Origin: Acinetobacter calcoaceticus DSM 30006 = CIP 81.8
GTDB lineage: Bacteria; Pseudomonadota; Gammaproteobacteria; Pseudomonadales; Moraxellaceae
Direction of reading: 5' to 3'
DNA: 64,000 nt
NCBI RefSeq assembly: GCF_000368965.1
Contig: NZ_KB849780.1
Location: forward strand, 310,001-374,000
Shown here piece by piece: positions 28,544 to 37,036 of this stretch; position 1 is the first letter of the stretch, and every line of letters begins with the position of its first letter. The position numbers and the translations under genes were made by a program. Below the pieces are notes generated by a model that made no database searches, was not told where the DNA came from, and saw nothing but the letters and a program-made list of their open reading frames with translations.

Positions 28544-29890
28544 TTAAGCTGCGGAATTGCGTTCAAGTAATGCTTGTTCAAAAAGAACTTGTTCTTTTTC
28601 TTTATGTTCGGTGGTGAAGCGAATCAAAATTACACTACAGCCTGCGACCATAACCAGACCACCTAAAATAAACAGGCAAGTTTGAACATCAAGCAATCCT
28701 TTGAGCAAGAAACCAGCTGCGACAGCACCCACATTGCCACCTGCACCAATAATTCCTGCAACGCCGCCTAATGCATTACGGTCAATAAATGGTACGAGTG
28801 CATAAGTTGCACCACAAGCCATATGAGTAAACAGTGCAAAAATGGTCATAGAAATGATTGCAAGAGCAACAGCATTCATTTGTGAGAAGAGTATTAAGAA
28901 TAAACCTTCACCTAAGATCATGAGTACGAGTACTTTTGTACGACCATCTAATCCTTTCTTGAGTGCTACCTTATCGGAGATGATACCGCCAAGTGCACGA
29001 GCAAATAATGCCAGTAAACCAAATATCCCAGCAGTTAAACCAGCGGTTTTCAAATCCATTTTGAACTGATCGACATAGTACATTGCTGCAACGTTATGAA
29101 TAAAAATTTCAATACCGAAGCATGCGCCGTAAGCTACAAATAAAATCCAGACACGGTAGTTGCGAGCGGCTTGCATTAAAATTGCTGTACCGCCTTTTTT
29201 ACCACTACCAACATCAATGCCTTGCGCGCGGACTTCTTTAAAGTTTCCTTGAGGACAATCTTGAGTTAATTTCCAGTAAAGGATGCCGACAATAACCATC
29301 ATTACGCCGGGTACAATTAATGCCACACGCCATCCCATGGCTTGCTCAACACCAAACATCACAATGGCACCGAGCAATAAAGGCATTAATGCTTGAGTTG
29401 CACCCCCACCAGCATTTCCCCAACCAGCCGCCGCTGCATTTGCTGTGCCTACAACGTTAGGAGCAAACATAACGCTTGTATGGTATTGCGTAATTACGAA
29501 GCTTGCGCCAATTGCGCCAATGAGTAAGCGAAAGAACAGAAAAGATTCATAACTATTGGCAGCAGCTACACCAAATACTGGAATACTGCCGACTAATAGG
29601 AGGGTGGTGTACGTAATACGTGGACCATATTTGTCGCAGAGTGGTCCGACAATAAGCCGAACTAAAATAGTAATGGCAACAGCAGCAATATTAATATTGG
29701 CAATTTGGTCTTTTGTTAAGCCAAACTCACCTTTAATAACGGGCATTAATGGTGCACACGCAAACCATGCGAAGAAACATACAAAGAAAGCGAGCCATGT
29801 CATGTGGAAGGCACGCATTGCTGGAGTTGAAAAACTGAATAATTTAATCTCAGTTGCTTTTTTTGCATCTAGATTTACATTTGAAGACAT
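28544..29890 (-). CDS. narK: Nitrate/nitrite transporter, NarK/NasA type
   Basis: A 448-residue MFS protein with 12 helices. The nitrate-signature motifs of the nitrate-nitrite porter family are present: AAAGWGNAGGG (around residues 154-164) and GGNVGAVAAGF late in the sequence. FAWFACAPLMP in helix 1 is also typical. It would bring in nitrate, and perhaps export nitrite. The upstream region has a sigma-54 promoter and a structured leader, pointing to assimilation under nitrogen control. No nitrate reductase gene is in the window. The symbol is used for the family. Confidence 0.9.
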   Translation of the reverse strand: MSSNVNLDAKKATEIKLFSFSTPAMRAFHMTWLAFFVCFFAWFACAPLMPVIKGEFGLTKDQIANINIAAVAITILVRLIVGPLCDKYGPRITYTTLLLVGSIPVFGVAAANSYESFLFFRLLIGAIGASFVITQYHTSVMFAPNVVGTANAAAAGWGNAGGGATQALMPLLLGAIVMFGVEQAMGWRVALIVPGVMMVIVGILYWKLTQDCPQGNFKEVRAQGIDVGSGKKGGTAILMQAARNYRVWILFVAYGACFGIEIFIHNVAAMYYVDQFKMDLKTAGLTAGIFGLLALFARALGGIISDKVALKKGLDGRTKVLVLMILGEGLFLILFSQMNAVALAIISMTIFALFTHMACGATYALVPFIDRNALGGVAGIIGAGGNVGAVAAGFLLKGLLDVQTCLFILGGLVMVAGCSVILIRFTTEHKEKEQVLFEQALLERNSAA

Positions 29891-29962
29891 ACGCCGTCCC
29901 CCTGAACTGAACGAAATTTAATTTGCATGGCAATAAGTTGCCTATCTGCAGACCGATCAGAG

Positions 29963-30011
29963 CGGACATCGTTGGCCGTCTTGGTTTATTCATTGAATCA
30001 TCATTGATTCA
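29963..30011 (-). promoter_or_regulatory. Tandem hexaloop hairpins in the narK leader (ANTAR-target-like)
   Basis: Hairpin 1 on the minus strand pairs TGAATC (30011-30006) with GATTCA (29999-29994) around the six-base loop AATGAT. Fifteen bases later hairpin 2 pairs CGGCC with GTCCG (29978-29974 and 29967-29963, one mismatch) around AACGAT. Both loops are six bases with A at position 1 and G at position 4, the pattern known for RNAs bound by ANTAR-domain antiterminators such as NasR and NasT. I see no clean terminator after them, so the mechanism is uncertain. Confidence 0.4.
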
Positions 30012-30027
30012 TCATGCAGTGAATAAA

Positions 30028-30042
30028 GCAAAGGCCGTGCCA
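30028..30042 (-). promoter_or_regulatory. Sigma-54 promoter of the narK-type gene
   Basis: TGGCACGGCCTTTGC on the minus strand fits the -24/-12 consensus (TGGCACG-N4-TTGC) very closely, with exactly ten bases between GG and GC. Transcription would start near 30016, about 125 bases before the gene and just before hairpin 1. It implies RpoN and an enhancer-binding protein such as NtrC. Confidence 0.7.
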
Positions 30043-30253
30043 AAAAATGAATTTTACTAAAAAGGAAAAATTACTTTCTAATTTTATTAAGTTAGTTTGT
30101 AGATATAAAAATAACTAAAAAAAGAAGATCGAAACGAAAAGAGGATTATAAGAGTATAGGGAGTTAGTTTTATCTGTTGTGTTTATAAAAAATGCTCATT
30201 TTTTTAGCATTTTGATTTAAAAAGAAGCAATTTTTAGGCGGAATAGATTGAAA

Positions 30254-30291
30254 GAAAGCTATAAAAACGTGCGTAAGTTTTTATAGCTTTC
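30254..30291 (-). terminator. Long hairpin after the OmpW-type gene
   Basis: GAAAGCTATAAAAAC and GTTTTTATAGCTTTC form a perfect 15-base-pair stem with an eight-base loop 14 bases beyond the stop. The T tail is weak (TTTC), so termination efficiency is uncertain. Confidence 0.6.
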
Positions 30292-30304
30292 TATGATGCA
30301 AAAG

Positions 30305-31375
30305 TTAGAAGCGGTAACCAATACCGGCGTAACCTAAAATTGGGTTAATTTCGATGTCCGCTTTTGCATTGATTAATTCACCATACTTGGCGTCGCTCAC
30401 TGTAATTGTCGTATCTGTTTTTAAGTGAGCATAAGAGACAGAACCAACGGCGTACCATTTGTCATTAAAGTCATAGGTAAATCCTAAAGTTGCTACTGGA
30501 GCAATAGCATCGGATGCTTCAAGGTCAACTTTTGGATCACCAGAGCTAGTTTTTCTTTCTAAAGCTGCTCCTGCTTTCCCGTCTTTAATGTTTACAATCA
30601 TATGGCCAGCATTGACTAAATCTTTCTCAATTTCTGGGTTCATTTCTAATTCGCTAAAATAGGCATACATCACACCTAGACCAACATAAGGTCTAAATTT
30701 ATTTACGCCAGTTTTGCCAAAATGGTATTGAAACTCAAATGCTGGAGTCCAAGCGCGTGCTGACGCAGCACTTCCGTGTCCTTCAAGATCTGTAATGAAA
30801 AGATTATTTTCAAGTTCCATCGAACCAAGGATTCCACCAGCAGGTTTTGCAGTAGCAGAAAAAGGTGCATAAATTTTACCTTTACCCTGTAGATCAACTT
30901 TAGGGGGAATACCAGCTTTTAACTCCAATGAAAAATTATCTGTAAAAAAGTAATTACTCATGAGTCCTAAGGTAGTAACGTCATCTGCCTCTAGCCCTGT
31001 ATTCTCAGCTTCCCACTGACTTAAACCGCGAATTTCAGCTGTTCCACTTAACCATGCGGGAATAGTATCAGTACCTAAACCAATAACATCAATGAGCTCT
31101 TCCAGCACAACATTACTATTACTGTCCGAAATATTATCTTGAATGGTTTTTACTTTAATATCACCGACCTTAGACTGCTCATTTTCTTTAACAGAAGTGT
31201 TGATTCTGAAGGGCTGAGCTTTTCCTGTAGGCTTGACATATAAGGGACCAGCAGAGACTGAAAAACGTTTGAAGCCATCACCATCTTTTAAGCTAAAATA
31301 TGGAGAAGCGGCGGAGGTAACTGTTGGCAGAGCAAAAAAGGCAGCTGTCATACAAAATAATGACTTTTTCATCAT
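30305..31375 (-). CDS. OmpW-family outer membrane protein, unusually large
   Basis: A signal peptide ends near SAA (about residue 23), and the mature protein ends LGYAGIGYRF, the typical OmpW beta-barrel C-terminus with terminal Phe. FRPYVGLGVMYAYF and FNDKWYAVGSVSYAHLKT are also OmpW segments. Usual OmpW proteins have about 210 residues; this one has 356. The extra length lies between the first strand (SAGPLYVKP) and the YFFTDNFSLEL segment and in long loops after it. OmpW and AlkL proteins pass hydrophobic molecules across the outer membrane; the specific cargo here is unknown. GGAG precedes the first of two adjacent ATG codons. Confidence 0.85.
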   Translation of the reverse strand: MMKKSLFCMTAAFFALPTVTSAASPYFSLKDGDGFKRFSVSAGPLYVKPTGKAQPFRINTSVKENEQSKVGDIKVKTIQDNISDSNSNVVLEELIDVIGLGTDTIPAWLSGTAEIRGLSQWEAENTGLEADDVTTLGLMSNYFFTDNFSLELKAGIPPKVDLQGKGKIYAPFSATAKPAGGILGSMELENNLFITDLEGHGSAASARAWTPAFEFQYHFGKTGVNKFRPYVGLGVMYAYFSELEMNPEIEKDLVNAGHMIVNIKDGKAGAALERKTSSGDPKVDLEASDAIAPVATLGFTYDFNDKWYAVGSVSYAHLKTDTTITVSDAKYGELINAKADIEINPILGYAGIGYRF

Positions 31376-31532
31376 AAAAGGACTCCATGTCCGGCATTTG
31401 TTTACTGATTTTTATTGAGCCAACCATACCGTGTTTTATTAAAATGATTGTTTATTAAAAATTAATAATTGTAATTTTTTTGAAATAATTGTTTATATTT
31501 AGCAATATTTATTAATTAAAAGTACATAATAA

Positions 31533-31561
31533 ATAATAAAAGGCTACATAAAGTAGCCTTT
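31533..31561 (-). terminator. Terminator of map
   Basis: AAAGGCTAC pairs with GTAGCCTTT around ATAAA, about 20 bases past the map stop; a TTTTATTATT tract follows on the minus strand. Confidence 0.8.
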
Positions 31562-31581
31562 GATTAAATGTAATTAAATGA

Positions 31582-32406
31582 TTAGTTGAAGCGAGATAAG
31601 TCTTCTTCAGGACGAGCAGTTAAAACTTCAATGCCCGTTTGAGTCACTAAAATAGTATGTTCATATTGAGCTGAAAGTTTATGGTCTTTCGTTACAACAG
31701 TCCATTTGTCGCCTAACAGTTTAGTTTGCCATACGCCTGCATTTACCATAGGTTCAATGGTAAAAGTCATACCTGCTTCTAGACGCATACCTGTACCAGC
31801 TTGACCATAATGCAATACTTGAGGCTCATCATGGAACACAGTTCCAATACCGTGACCGCAATATTCTCGCACTACACTAAAACGTTCTGATTCGACATAT
31901 TTTTGGATTGCATGGCCAATATCACCTAAATATGAACCATCTTTAACAGTTGCCATACCTCGGTACATGGCTTCTTGAGCAACTTTACATAGACGATTAG
32001 CCAAAATAGAAGTTTCGCCACCGATGACGTACATCATATTGGTATCACCGTGATAGCCATCTTTAATAACAGTTACGTCAATATTAAGAATATCGCCGTT
32101 TTTTAAGGTTTTATTTTCAGAAGGAATACCATGACAGACAACATGGTTAACCGAAGTACAAATAGAGTGCTGAAAAGCAGGTCGCCCAGGAGCTCCACCA
32201 TAGCCGACACAGGCAGGAATAGCATGTTGCACATTTTCAATGTGATTGCGGCAAATGGTATCAAGTTCAAGTGTACTTACACCTGCCTTAATATGGGGCT
32301 TGATCATCTCTAGAACTTCAGCCGCCAGTCGTCCTGCAATGCGCATTTTTTCAATTTCATCTGGAGTTTTAATTAATCGACGTGGAGCTGTATAAGTACT
32401 GTTCAT
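31582..32406 (-). CDS. map: Type I methionine aminopeptidase
   Basis: Removes the initiator methionine from new proteins in the cytoplasm. The 274 residues include all five metal ligands in context: NIDVTVIKDGYHGDTN (two Asp), CGHGIGTVFHDEP (His), TIEPMV (Glu) and QYEHTILVT (Glu). It is divergent from rpsB, an arrangement often seen in gammaproteobacteria. The start has AGAGA nearby. Presumably essential, as in relatives. Confidence 0.97.
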   Translation of the reverse strand: MNSTYTAPRRLIKTPDEIEKMRIAGRLAAEVLEMIKPHIKAGVSTLELDTICRNHIENVQHAIPACVGYGGAPGRPAFQHSICTSVNHVVCHGIPSENKTLKNGDILNIDVTVIKDGYHGDTNMMYVIGGETSILANRLCKVAQEAMYRGMATVKDGSYLGDIGHAIQKYVESERFSVVREYCGHGIGTVFHDEPQVLHYGQAGTGMRLEAGMTFTIEPMVNAGVWQTKLLGDKWTVVTKDHKLSAQYEHTILVTQTGIEVLTARPEEDLSRFN

Positions 32407-32421
32407 GATCTCTAAAAACTT

Positions 32422-32451
32422 TTGGTAATTTACAAGTGTCTATGGTATAAA
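32422..32451 (+). promoter_or_regulatory. Promoter of rpsB
   Basis: TTGGTA (32422-32427), an 18-base spacer and TATAAA (32446-32451) predict transcription from about 32458, giving a leader of about 160 nt. This is similar in length to the leaders used for S2 autoregulation. Confidence 0.5.
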
Positions 32452-32521
32452 TAGCCGCCCATTTTATCAAATGCTTTTCGTGAATATCTTTTACGAACAA
32501 TTTTGATAGATGGGGTAAAAA

Positions 32522-32598
32522 ATCCGCACATATATCGTCACATTACTCTGGGTGCCTGTAAAAGGGTGGAGAATGCGGATATATGGAGGCCTAACCCA
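32522..32598 (+). promoter_or_regulatory. Structured rpsB leader, probable S2 control element
   Basis: ATCCGCA (32522-32528) pairs with TGCGGAT (32574-32580). Inside that loop, TGGGTGCCT (32549-32557) can pair with AGGC-CTA-ACCCA (32587-32598) downstream of the hairpin, making a pseudoknot. In gammaproteobacteria the rpsB leader is bound by S2 protein to repress rpsB and tsf. I infer the same role; the pairing was found by eye. Confidence 0.5.
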
Positions 32599-32616
32599 AA
32601 ATTTAAGGTAAAGAAA

Positions 32617-33369
32617 ATGGCAGATTACAACGTAAGCATGCGCGACCTTCTTCAAGCAGGCGCGCACTTTGGTCACCAAACTCGTTTCTGGAACCCAAAA
32701 ATGCGTCAATACATTTTTGGCGCGCGCAACAAAATTCACATCATCAACCTTGAGCACACAGTTCCTGCGTTAAATGATGCTTTGAACTTCGCTAACCAAT
32801 TAGCAAGCAAAAAGAACAAAGTTTTGTTCGTTGGTACAAAACGTGCTGCTTCTAACATCATCCGTGAACAAGCACAACGTGCGGGTCAACCATATGTTGA
32901 TCACCGTTGGTTAGGTGGTATGTTGACGAACTGGAAAACTCTTCGCCAATCTATCAACCGTTTAAAAGATCTTCAAACTCAATCTCAAGATGGTACTTTT
33001 GCTAAGCTTACTAAACGTGAAGCTTTAGAGCGTACTCGTGAGATGGAAAAACTTGAACGTGCTTTAGGCGGCGTTAAAAACATGGGTGGTTTACCTGACG
33101 CATTATTCGTAATTGACGTAGATCACGAATCAATTGCGATTAAAGAAGCTAAAAACCTTGGTATTCCAGTAATCGGTATCGTTGATACAAACTCTAACCC
33201 AGACAACGTAGACTACGTTATTCCTGGTAATGACGATGCAATCCGTGCGGTTACACTTTATGCTTCTGCTATGGCTGATGCGATTCTTGCTGGTAAAGAA
33301 TATGCTCAATCACAAGCAAATGCACAAGCTAAAGGCGAAGAAGCTGCTAAAGAAGCTCCAGAGGCTTAA
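32617..33369 (+). CDS. rpsB: 30S ribosomal protein S2
   Basis: A component of the small ribosomal subunit. The 250-residue product starts [20 protein letters not shown], the canonical S2 opening, and has [34 protein letters not shown] and [13 protein letters not shown]. The frame is open upstream to 32503, but the ATG at 32617 with AAGG at 8 bases matches all relatives. The alanine- and glutamate-rich C-terminal tail is normal. tsf follows after an attenuating terminator. Confidence 0.98.
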   Translation: MADYNVSMRDLLQAGAHFGHQTRFWNPKMRQYIFGARNKIHIINLEHTVPALNDALNFANQLASKKNKVLFVGTKRAASNIIREQAQRAGQPYVDHRWLGGMLTNWKTLRQSINRLKDLQTQSQDGTFAKLTKREALERTREMEKLERALGGVKNMGGLPDALFVIDVDHESIAIKEAKNLGIPVIGIVDTNSNPDNVDYVIPGNDDAIRAVTLYASAMADAILAGKEYAQSQANAQAKGEEAAKEAPEA

Positions 33370-33435
33370 TGCGTTTTGACGCAGGCTTGTCATTTTTGCG
33401 ACATGTAATGGTGGCAAATTAAGCGTCGAGAGTGC

Positions 33436-33466
33436 AAACGGCCCAGAGTTTCTTTGGGCCGTTTTT
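33436..33466 (+). terminator. Attenuating terminator between rpsB and tsf
   Basis: AAACGGCCCA pairs with TGGGCCGTTT around a nine-base loop, followed by five T. It would set the rpsB to tsf transcript ratio, as tsf has no clear promoter of its own. Confidence 0.8.
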
Positions 33467-33507
33467 GTTGAAAAGATTTATTTTTCTACCGTATTTAGGA
33501 GAACAAC

Positions 33508-34383
33508 ATGACTGCAGTTACTGCGAGCATGGTAAAAGAATTACGTGACCGTACTGGTCTTGCAATGATGGAATGCAAAAAAGCATTAACAGAATCTAAT
33601 GGTGATGTTGAATTAGCGATTGATAACCTTCGTAAATCAGGTCAAGCAAAAGCTGCTAAAAAAGCAGGTAACATTGCTGCTGATGGTGCGATCACTATCG
33701 TTCAAGAAGGCAATAAAGCGATTCTTTTAGAAGTAAACTGTCAAACTGACTTCGTTGCTAAAGACGAAAACTTTGCTGGTTTCTCTGCTAAAGTTGCTGC
33801 TGCTGCACTTGCTGCAAATGAAACTGATGCGACTAAAATTGCTGAATTGAAACTTGAAGATGGTGCTACTGTTGAAGAAGCACGTATTGCTCTTGTTCAA
33901 AAAATCGGTGAAAACATCCAAGTTCGTCGCGCGAAAATCGTTGAAGGCGAAAGCTTGGCTATCTACAAACACGGTTTAAAAATCGGTGTTGTAGTTTCTT
34001 ATACAGGTGATGCTGATACTGGTAAAGGTATTGCAATGCACGTTGCTGCATTCAACCCAGTTGCTGTAAATGCTGAAGCTGTTCCTGCTGACCTTATCGC
34101 TAAAGAAAAAGAAATTGCTGAAGCGAAAGCGTTAGAATCTGGCAAACCAGCTAATATCGTTGAAAAAATGGTAACTGGTTCTGTTGATAAATATTTGAAC
34201 GAAGTTGCTCTTGATCGTCAAATGTACGTAATCGACAACGACAAAAAAGTTGCTGATGTATTAAAAGCAACTGGTACTACTGTTGCTAACTTCGTACGTT
34301 TCGAAGTTGGTGAAGGTATCGAGAAGAAAGTAGAACTTAGCTTCGCTGAAGAAGTTGCTGCTGCTCAAGCTGCTGCGAAGTAA
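33508..34383 (+). CDS. tsf: Translation elongation factor Ts
   Basis: Recycles EF-Tu by releasing GDP. The 291-residue protein starts [20 protein letters not shown], with the conserved MMECKKAL, and has the core motif [15 protein letters not shown]. The coiled-coil segment and the C-terminal domain are complete. AGGAG precedes the start. It lies in the rpsB-tsf unit and is followed by a strong terminator. Codon use looks like that of a highly expressed gene. Confidence 0.98.
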   Translation: MTAVTASMVKELRDRTGLAMMECKKALTESNGDVELAIDNLRKSGQAKAAKKAGNIAADGAITIVQEGNKAILLEVNCQTDFVAKDENFAGFSAKVAAAALAANETDATKIAELKLEDGATVEEARIALVQKIGENIQVRRAKIVEGESLAIYKHGLKIGVVVSYTGDADTGKGIAMHVAAFNPVAVNAEAVPADLIAKEKEIAEAKALESGKPANIVEKMVTGSVDKYLNEVALDRQMYVIDNDKKVADVLKATGTTVANFVRFEVGEGIEKKVELSFAEEVAAAQAAAK

Positions 34384-34396
34384 TTCGTATCACGAT

Positions 34397-34423
34397 AAAA
34401 AAAGCCCCTTTGGGGCTTTTTTT
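34397..34423 (+). terminator. Terminator of rpsB-tsf
   Basis: AAAAAAAGCCCC pairs with GGGGCTTTTTTT around a three-base loop. Confidence 0.92.
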
Positions 34424-34448
34424 ATCTCGACTAAAATGAGGGCTTCGA

Positions 34449-34934
34449 ATGATAAATAAAAAAAATCTTAGTATTGGCAGTGTCATTATTTTATTGGTTG
34501 CTGCATATTTTGGTCTGGATTTATCTGGGCATAAGCAAAATCAATCGCCATCATCAACCATACCCGAAGCTCAGCATACAGAAACTACATTACCAAGTAA
34601 TGGAGTCGATAACATAAAAACTGCTCATGAGCAGAGACAAAGTAATGTTCAAGTGCAGGGAAGTGGTCGGGTCAAAGCAATTTTAAGAGATGATAATGAT
34701 GGGTCGAGACACCAGAAATTTATTCTTGTATTAAAAAATGGCCTTTCAATTTTAGTCGCACATAATATCGATTTAGCCCCTAAAATTCCTAATTTAAAAA
34801 AAGGTGACGTGATAGAGTTTTATGGCGAATATGAATACAACCCTAAAGGTGGTGTATTACACTGGACTCATCGTGATCCACAAAGTCGTCATGAAAGCGG
34901 TTGGCTCAAACATGATGGGCAAATCTATCAATAA
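34449..34934 (+). CDS. DUF3465 domain protein with N-terminal membrane anchor
   Basis: A hydrophobic segment covers about residues 8-25. The C-terminal half matches DUF3465: GSGRVKAILRDDNDGSRHQK, AHNIDLAPKIPNLKKGDVIEFYGEYEYNPKGG and HWTHRDPQSRHESGW. The domain looks like an OB-like beta barrel and its function is not known to me. GAGGG lies 6 bases before the start. It follows tsf after a terminator. Confidence 0.85.
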   Translation: MINKKNLSIGSVIILLVAAYFGLDLSGHKQNQSPSSTIPEAQHTETTLPSNGVDNIKTAHEQRQSNVQVQGSGRVKAILRDDNDGSRHQKFILVLKNGLSILVAHNIDLAPKIPNLKKGDVIEFYGEYEYNPKGGVLHWTHRDPQSRHESGWLKHDGQIYQ

Positions 34935-35038
34935 AGCCGAATAAACAAATAAAGAGATTGTTTTTATAGAGCAATTTTATTCTATTCAGTTTCTTAAAAC
35001 ATGCTATGGTTTTTTTATTGAATGGATGAGACGTATTT

Positions 35039-35863
35039 ATGCAGCGGGAGCAAGCCGATTATCTGCATGTGCGAGAGCTGGGCGGTTTAGAGTTATTAAA
35101 AGCACATTATCACCAAACACAATTTTCTAAGCATACTCATGAAGGGTATTGTATTGGCGTGATTGAAGAGGGCGCACAGTCTTTTTTTAGGACGGGCCAG
35201 CTACATGTGGCTCCTAAAGGCGATATTATTTTGGTAAATGCTGACGAGATTCATACGGGTTCATCTGCTGTTGAGTCGGGTTGGCGATATAGGGCAATTT
35301 ATCCCACACCTGAAATGTTAGCAGAAGTTAGCCAAGATTTTTTTGAAAATCCGCATGGTGCACCATGGTTTCCTCAAGCTGTGATTCGTGACCTAGGTTT
35401 GGCCCAACAACTTTGTTTACTCTTTGATTTATTAGAACAAAAAGATAATTTCTTGCTCAAAGAAACAATGTATTTATCGACTTTAGCCTGTCTAATGAAG
35501 CGACATGGTAAATCAAATCATACTTTTTGTGAGTTGCCAGAGGCATATTCCAAAATATTAAGAGTTAAAGAATTACTGGTAGAAATGCCTGAAACGAATT
35601 TTTCTTTGCAAGATCTGGCTGACATGGTGGGCTTGAGCGCGTGGCATTTTTTAAGACAATTTAAAAAATATGTGGGCTTGCCACCTCATGCTTGGCTTGT
35701 TCAAGCGCGCTTACAAAAAGCAAGGCAATTATTAAAACAGGGTGACCAAATTGCGATGGTGGCACAGCAGTGTGGCTTTTCTGATCAAAGCCATTTTAAT
35801 CGCCACTTTAAAAAAGCAATGGGAGTGACGCCAACTCAATATGTAGCTAGTCTAAATAACTAA
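35039..35863 (+). CDS. AraC-family transcription regulator, next to azlCD
   Basis: The 274-residue protein has an N-terminal cupin-like sensor (HTHEGYCIGVIEEGAQSFF, about residues 32-50) and a C-terminal AraC double helix-turn-helix (SLQDLADMVGLSAWHFLRQF and IAMVAQQCGFSDQSHFNRHF, ending MGVTPTQY). azlC begins 93 bases downstream on the same strand, and AraC-azlC-azlD is a common gene order, so it probably regulates that exporter. The inducer is unknown. Confidence 0.88.
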   Translation: MQREQADYLHVRELGGLELLKAHYHQTQFSKHTHEGYCIGVIEEGAQSFFRTGQLHVAPKGDIILVNADEIHTGSSAVESGWRYRAIYPTPEMLAEVSQDFFENPHGAPWFPQAVIRDLGLAQQLCLLFDLLEQKDNFLLKETMYLSTLACLMKRHGKSNHTFCELPEAYSKILRVKELLVEMPETNFSLQDLADMVGLSAWHFLRQFKKYVGLPPHAWLVQARLQKARQLLKQGDQIAMVAQQCGFSDQSHFNRHFKKAMGVTPTQYVASLNN

Positions 35864-35956
35864 ATTATTAAAAATTTATTTACAGCAATTTTATTCAATA
35901 TAAGTCGGCTCTCATCAAGCATGTTATAGAGATGCTTCTTATATTGGATTTTATAT

Positions 35957-36673
35957 ATGAATATTCAGCTTAATCAGTCGGTTGAGTTTCCAAAAAATAA
36001 GCCATCCTATCTTTTTTTACGCGGTGCAATGGATATTTTACTCTTGTCAATTTCTGTCATTCCGTGGGCAATTTTAGCAGGCTCTATGGCAATTCATGCA
36101 GGATTATCTTTTTATAAGGCGCTTGCGATGTCAGGAATTGTCTTTGCTGGGGCAGCGCAATTAGTTAGCTTAAGCATGGTAATGGAAGGTGCATCCATTT
36201 TTACAGTTTATGTAACTATTTTCTTTTTAACGGCTCAGCATTTTATTTATGCATTAACTTTAAGAAATGACATTTCTATTTTGCCTCTTTCGAAGCGATT
36301 AAGTTTGGGGTTTTTATTAACAGATGAATTATTTGCGGTGTGTGCATCCGGTGAAAAAAGGCAGCCACAATATCTATTGGGCGCAGGCCTGTCTTTTTAT
36401 TTATTCTGGGTGATTTTTAGCTTGGTAGGAATACTTTTGGCAACAGTGATTCCTGATTTATTAAATTATCATTTAGATTTTTCAATTGTGGCTATTTTTA
36501 TTGCAATGATAGTACCGTTATGTAAAGGGTTGCCTGTAGTCGCTGGTGTGTTAATGACTTGTTTTAGCGGATTTTTCTTTAAATCTCATCAAGTTGAAGG
36601 GGCGATTTTACTTTCAGGATTACTAGGGATGTTGGTTGCTGTGTTAACTGAAAAAATAGAGAAGGAGCGATAA
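35957..36673 (+). CDS. azlC: AzlC-family branched-chain amino-acid exporter subunit
   Basis: A 238-residue inner-membrane protein with about six to seven helices. VFAGAAQLVSLSMVMEGAS and FFLTAQHFIYALTLRNDI are the AzlC core motifs. Together with AzlD it exports branched-chain amino acids or their analogues; the substrate here is inferred from family. azlD starts one base after its stop codon, so the pair is coupled. Confidence 0.9.
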   Translation: MNIQLNQSVEFPKNKPSYLFLRGAMDILLLSISVIPWAILAGSMAIHAGLSFYKALAMSGIVFAGAAQLVSLSMVMEGASIFTVYVTIFFLTAQHFIYALTLRNDISILPLSKRLSLGFLLTDELFAVCASGEKRQPQYLLGAGLSFYLFWVIFSLVGILLATVIPDLLNYHLDFSIVAIFIAMIVPLCKGLPVVAGVLMTCFSGFFFKSHQVEGAILLSGLLGMLVAVLTEKIEKER

Positions 36674-36674
36674 T

Positions 36675-36992
36675 ATGTCTTGGTTCATGATTTTAGGCTT
36701 GGCAGCAATCGTCTTTTTTAATCGTTATTATTTTTTAGAGCCTAACGTTAAAATTAAGCTGCCTCTTATTATGAATAAGATGCTTAATTATTCTGCTCCC
36801 TGTTTATTAACAGCAATTTGTATTCCAGTTGTTTTTTTTGATGGTGATAATTTAAAAGGAGTTTTAGATAATTCTTATATTTATGCAGCAATCTTTTGTA
36901 TTGTGATTTCCATTTATCTAAAAAGAGTACTTTTAAGTGTTATCGCTAGTTTGGTTTTTTTCTATTTTATAAATTTTCTAATAAATCAGTAA
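36675..36992 (+). CDS. azlD: AzlD-family exporter subunit
   Basis: A 105-residue membrane protein with about four helices, the small partner of AzlC. NRYYFLEP and LNYSAPCLLTAICIPVVFF resemble the conserved parts of the family. Its start follows the azlC stop by one base. Sequence conservation in AzlD is low, so the call leans on size, hydrophobicity and position. Confidence 0.85.
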   Translation: MSWFMILGLAAIVFFNRYYFLEPNVKIKLPLIMNKMLNYSAPCLLTAICIPVVFFDGDNLKGVLDNSYIYAAIFCIVISIYLKRVLLSVIASLVFFYFINFLINQ

Positions 36993-36997
36993 AATGT

Positions 36998-37026
36998 AAA
37001 AAGCTGAATCGAGATGATCCAGCTTT
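36998..37026 (-). terminator. Terminator between azlD and the Mpo1-like gene
   Basis: AAAGCTGGATC pairs with GATTCAGCTTT (one G-U pair) around ATCTC when read on the minus strand, followed by five T. It serves the Mpo1-like gene and may also stop azlD. Confidence 0.75.
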
Positions 37027-37036
37027 AATTTAATAA

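Larger units (their letters stand above)
29891..30304. other. Intergenic region with the narK control elements
   Basis: The gap of about 410 bases contains, from right to left, the terminator hairpin of the OmpW-type gene (30254-30291), an AT-rich stretch with nothing I can name, a sigma-54 promoter (30028-30042), and a leader with two hexaloop hairpins (29963-30011). A further small hairpin, GGCAA and TTGCC, lies near 29932-29945. No ORF of meaningful length is seen. Confidence 0.6.

Noticed and set aside
32503..32616. N-terminal extension of rpsB by 38 codons
   Set aside because: The canonical S2 start with a good ribosome binding site is at 32617, and the extension covers a structured leader.
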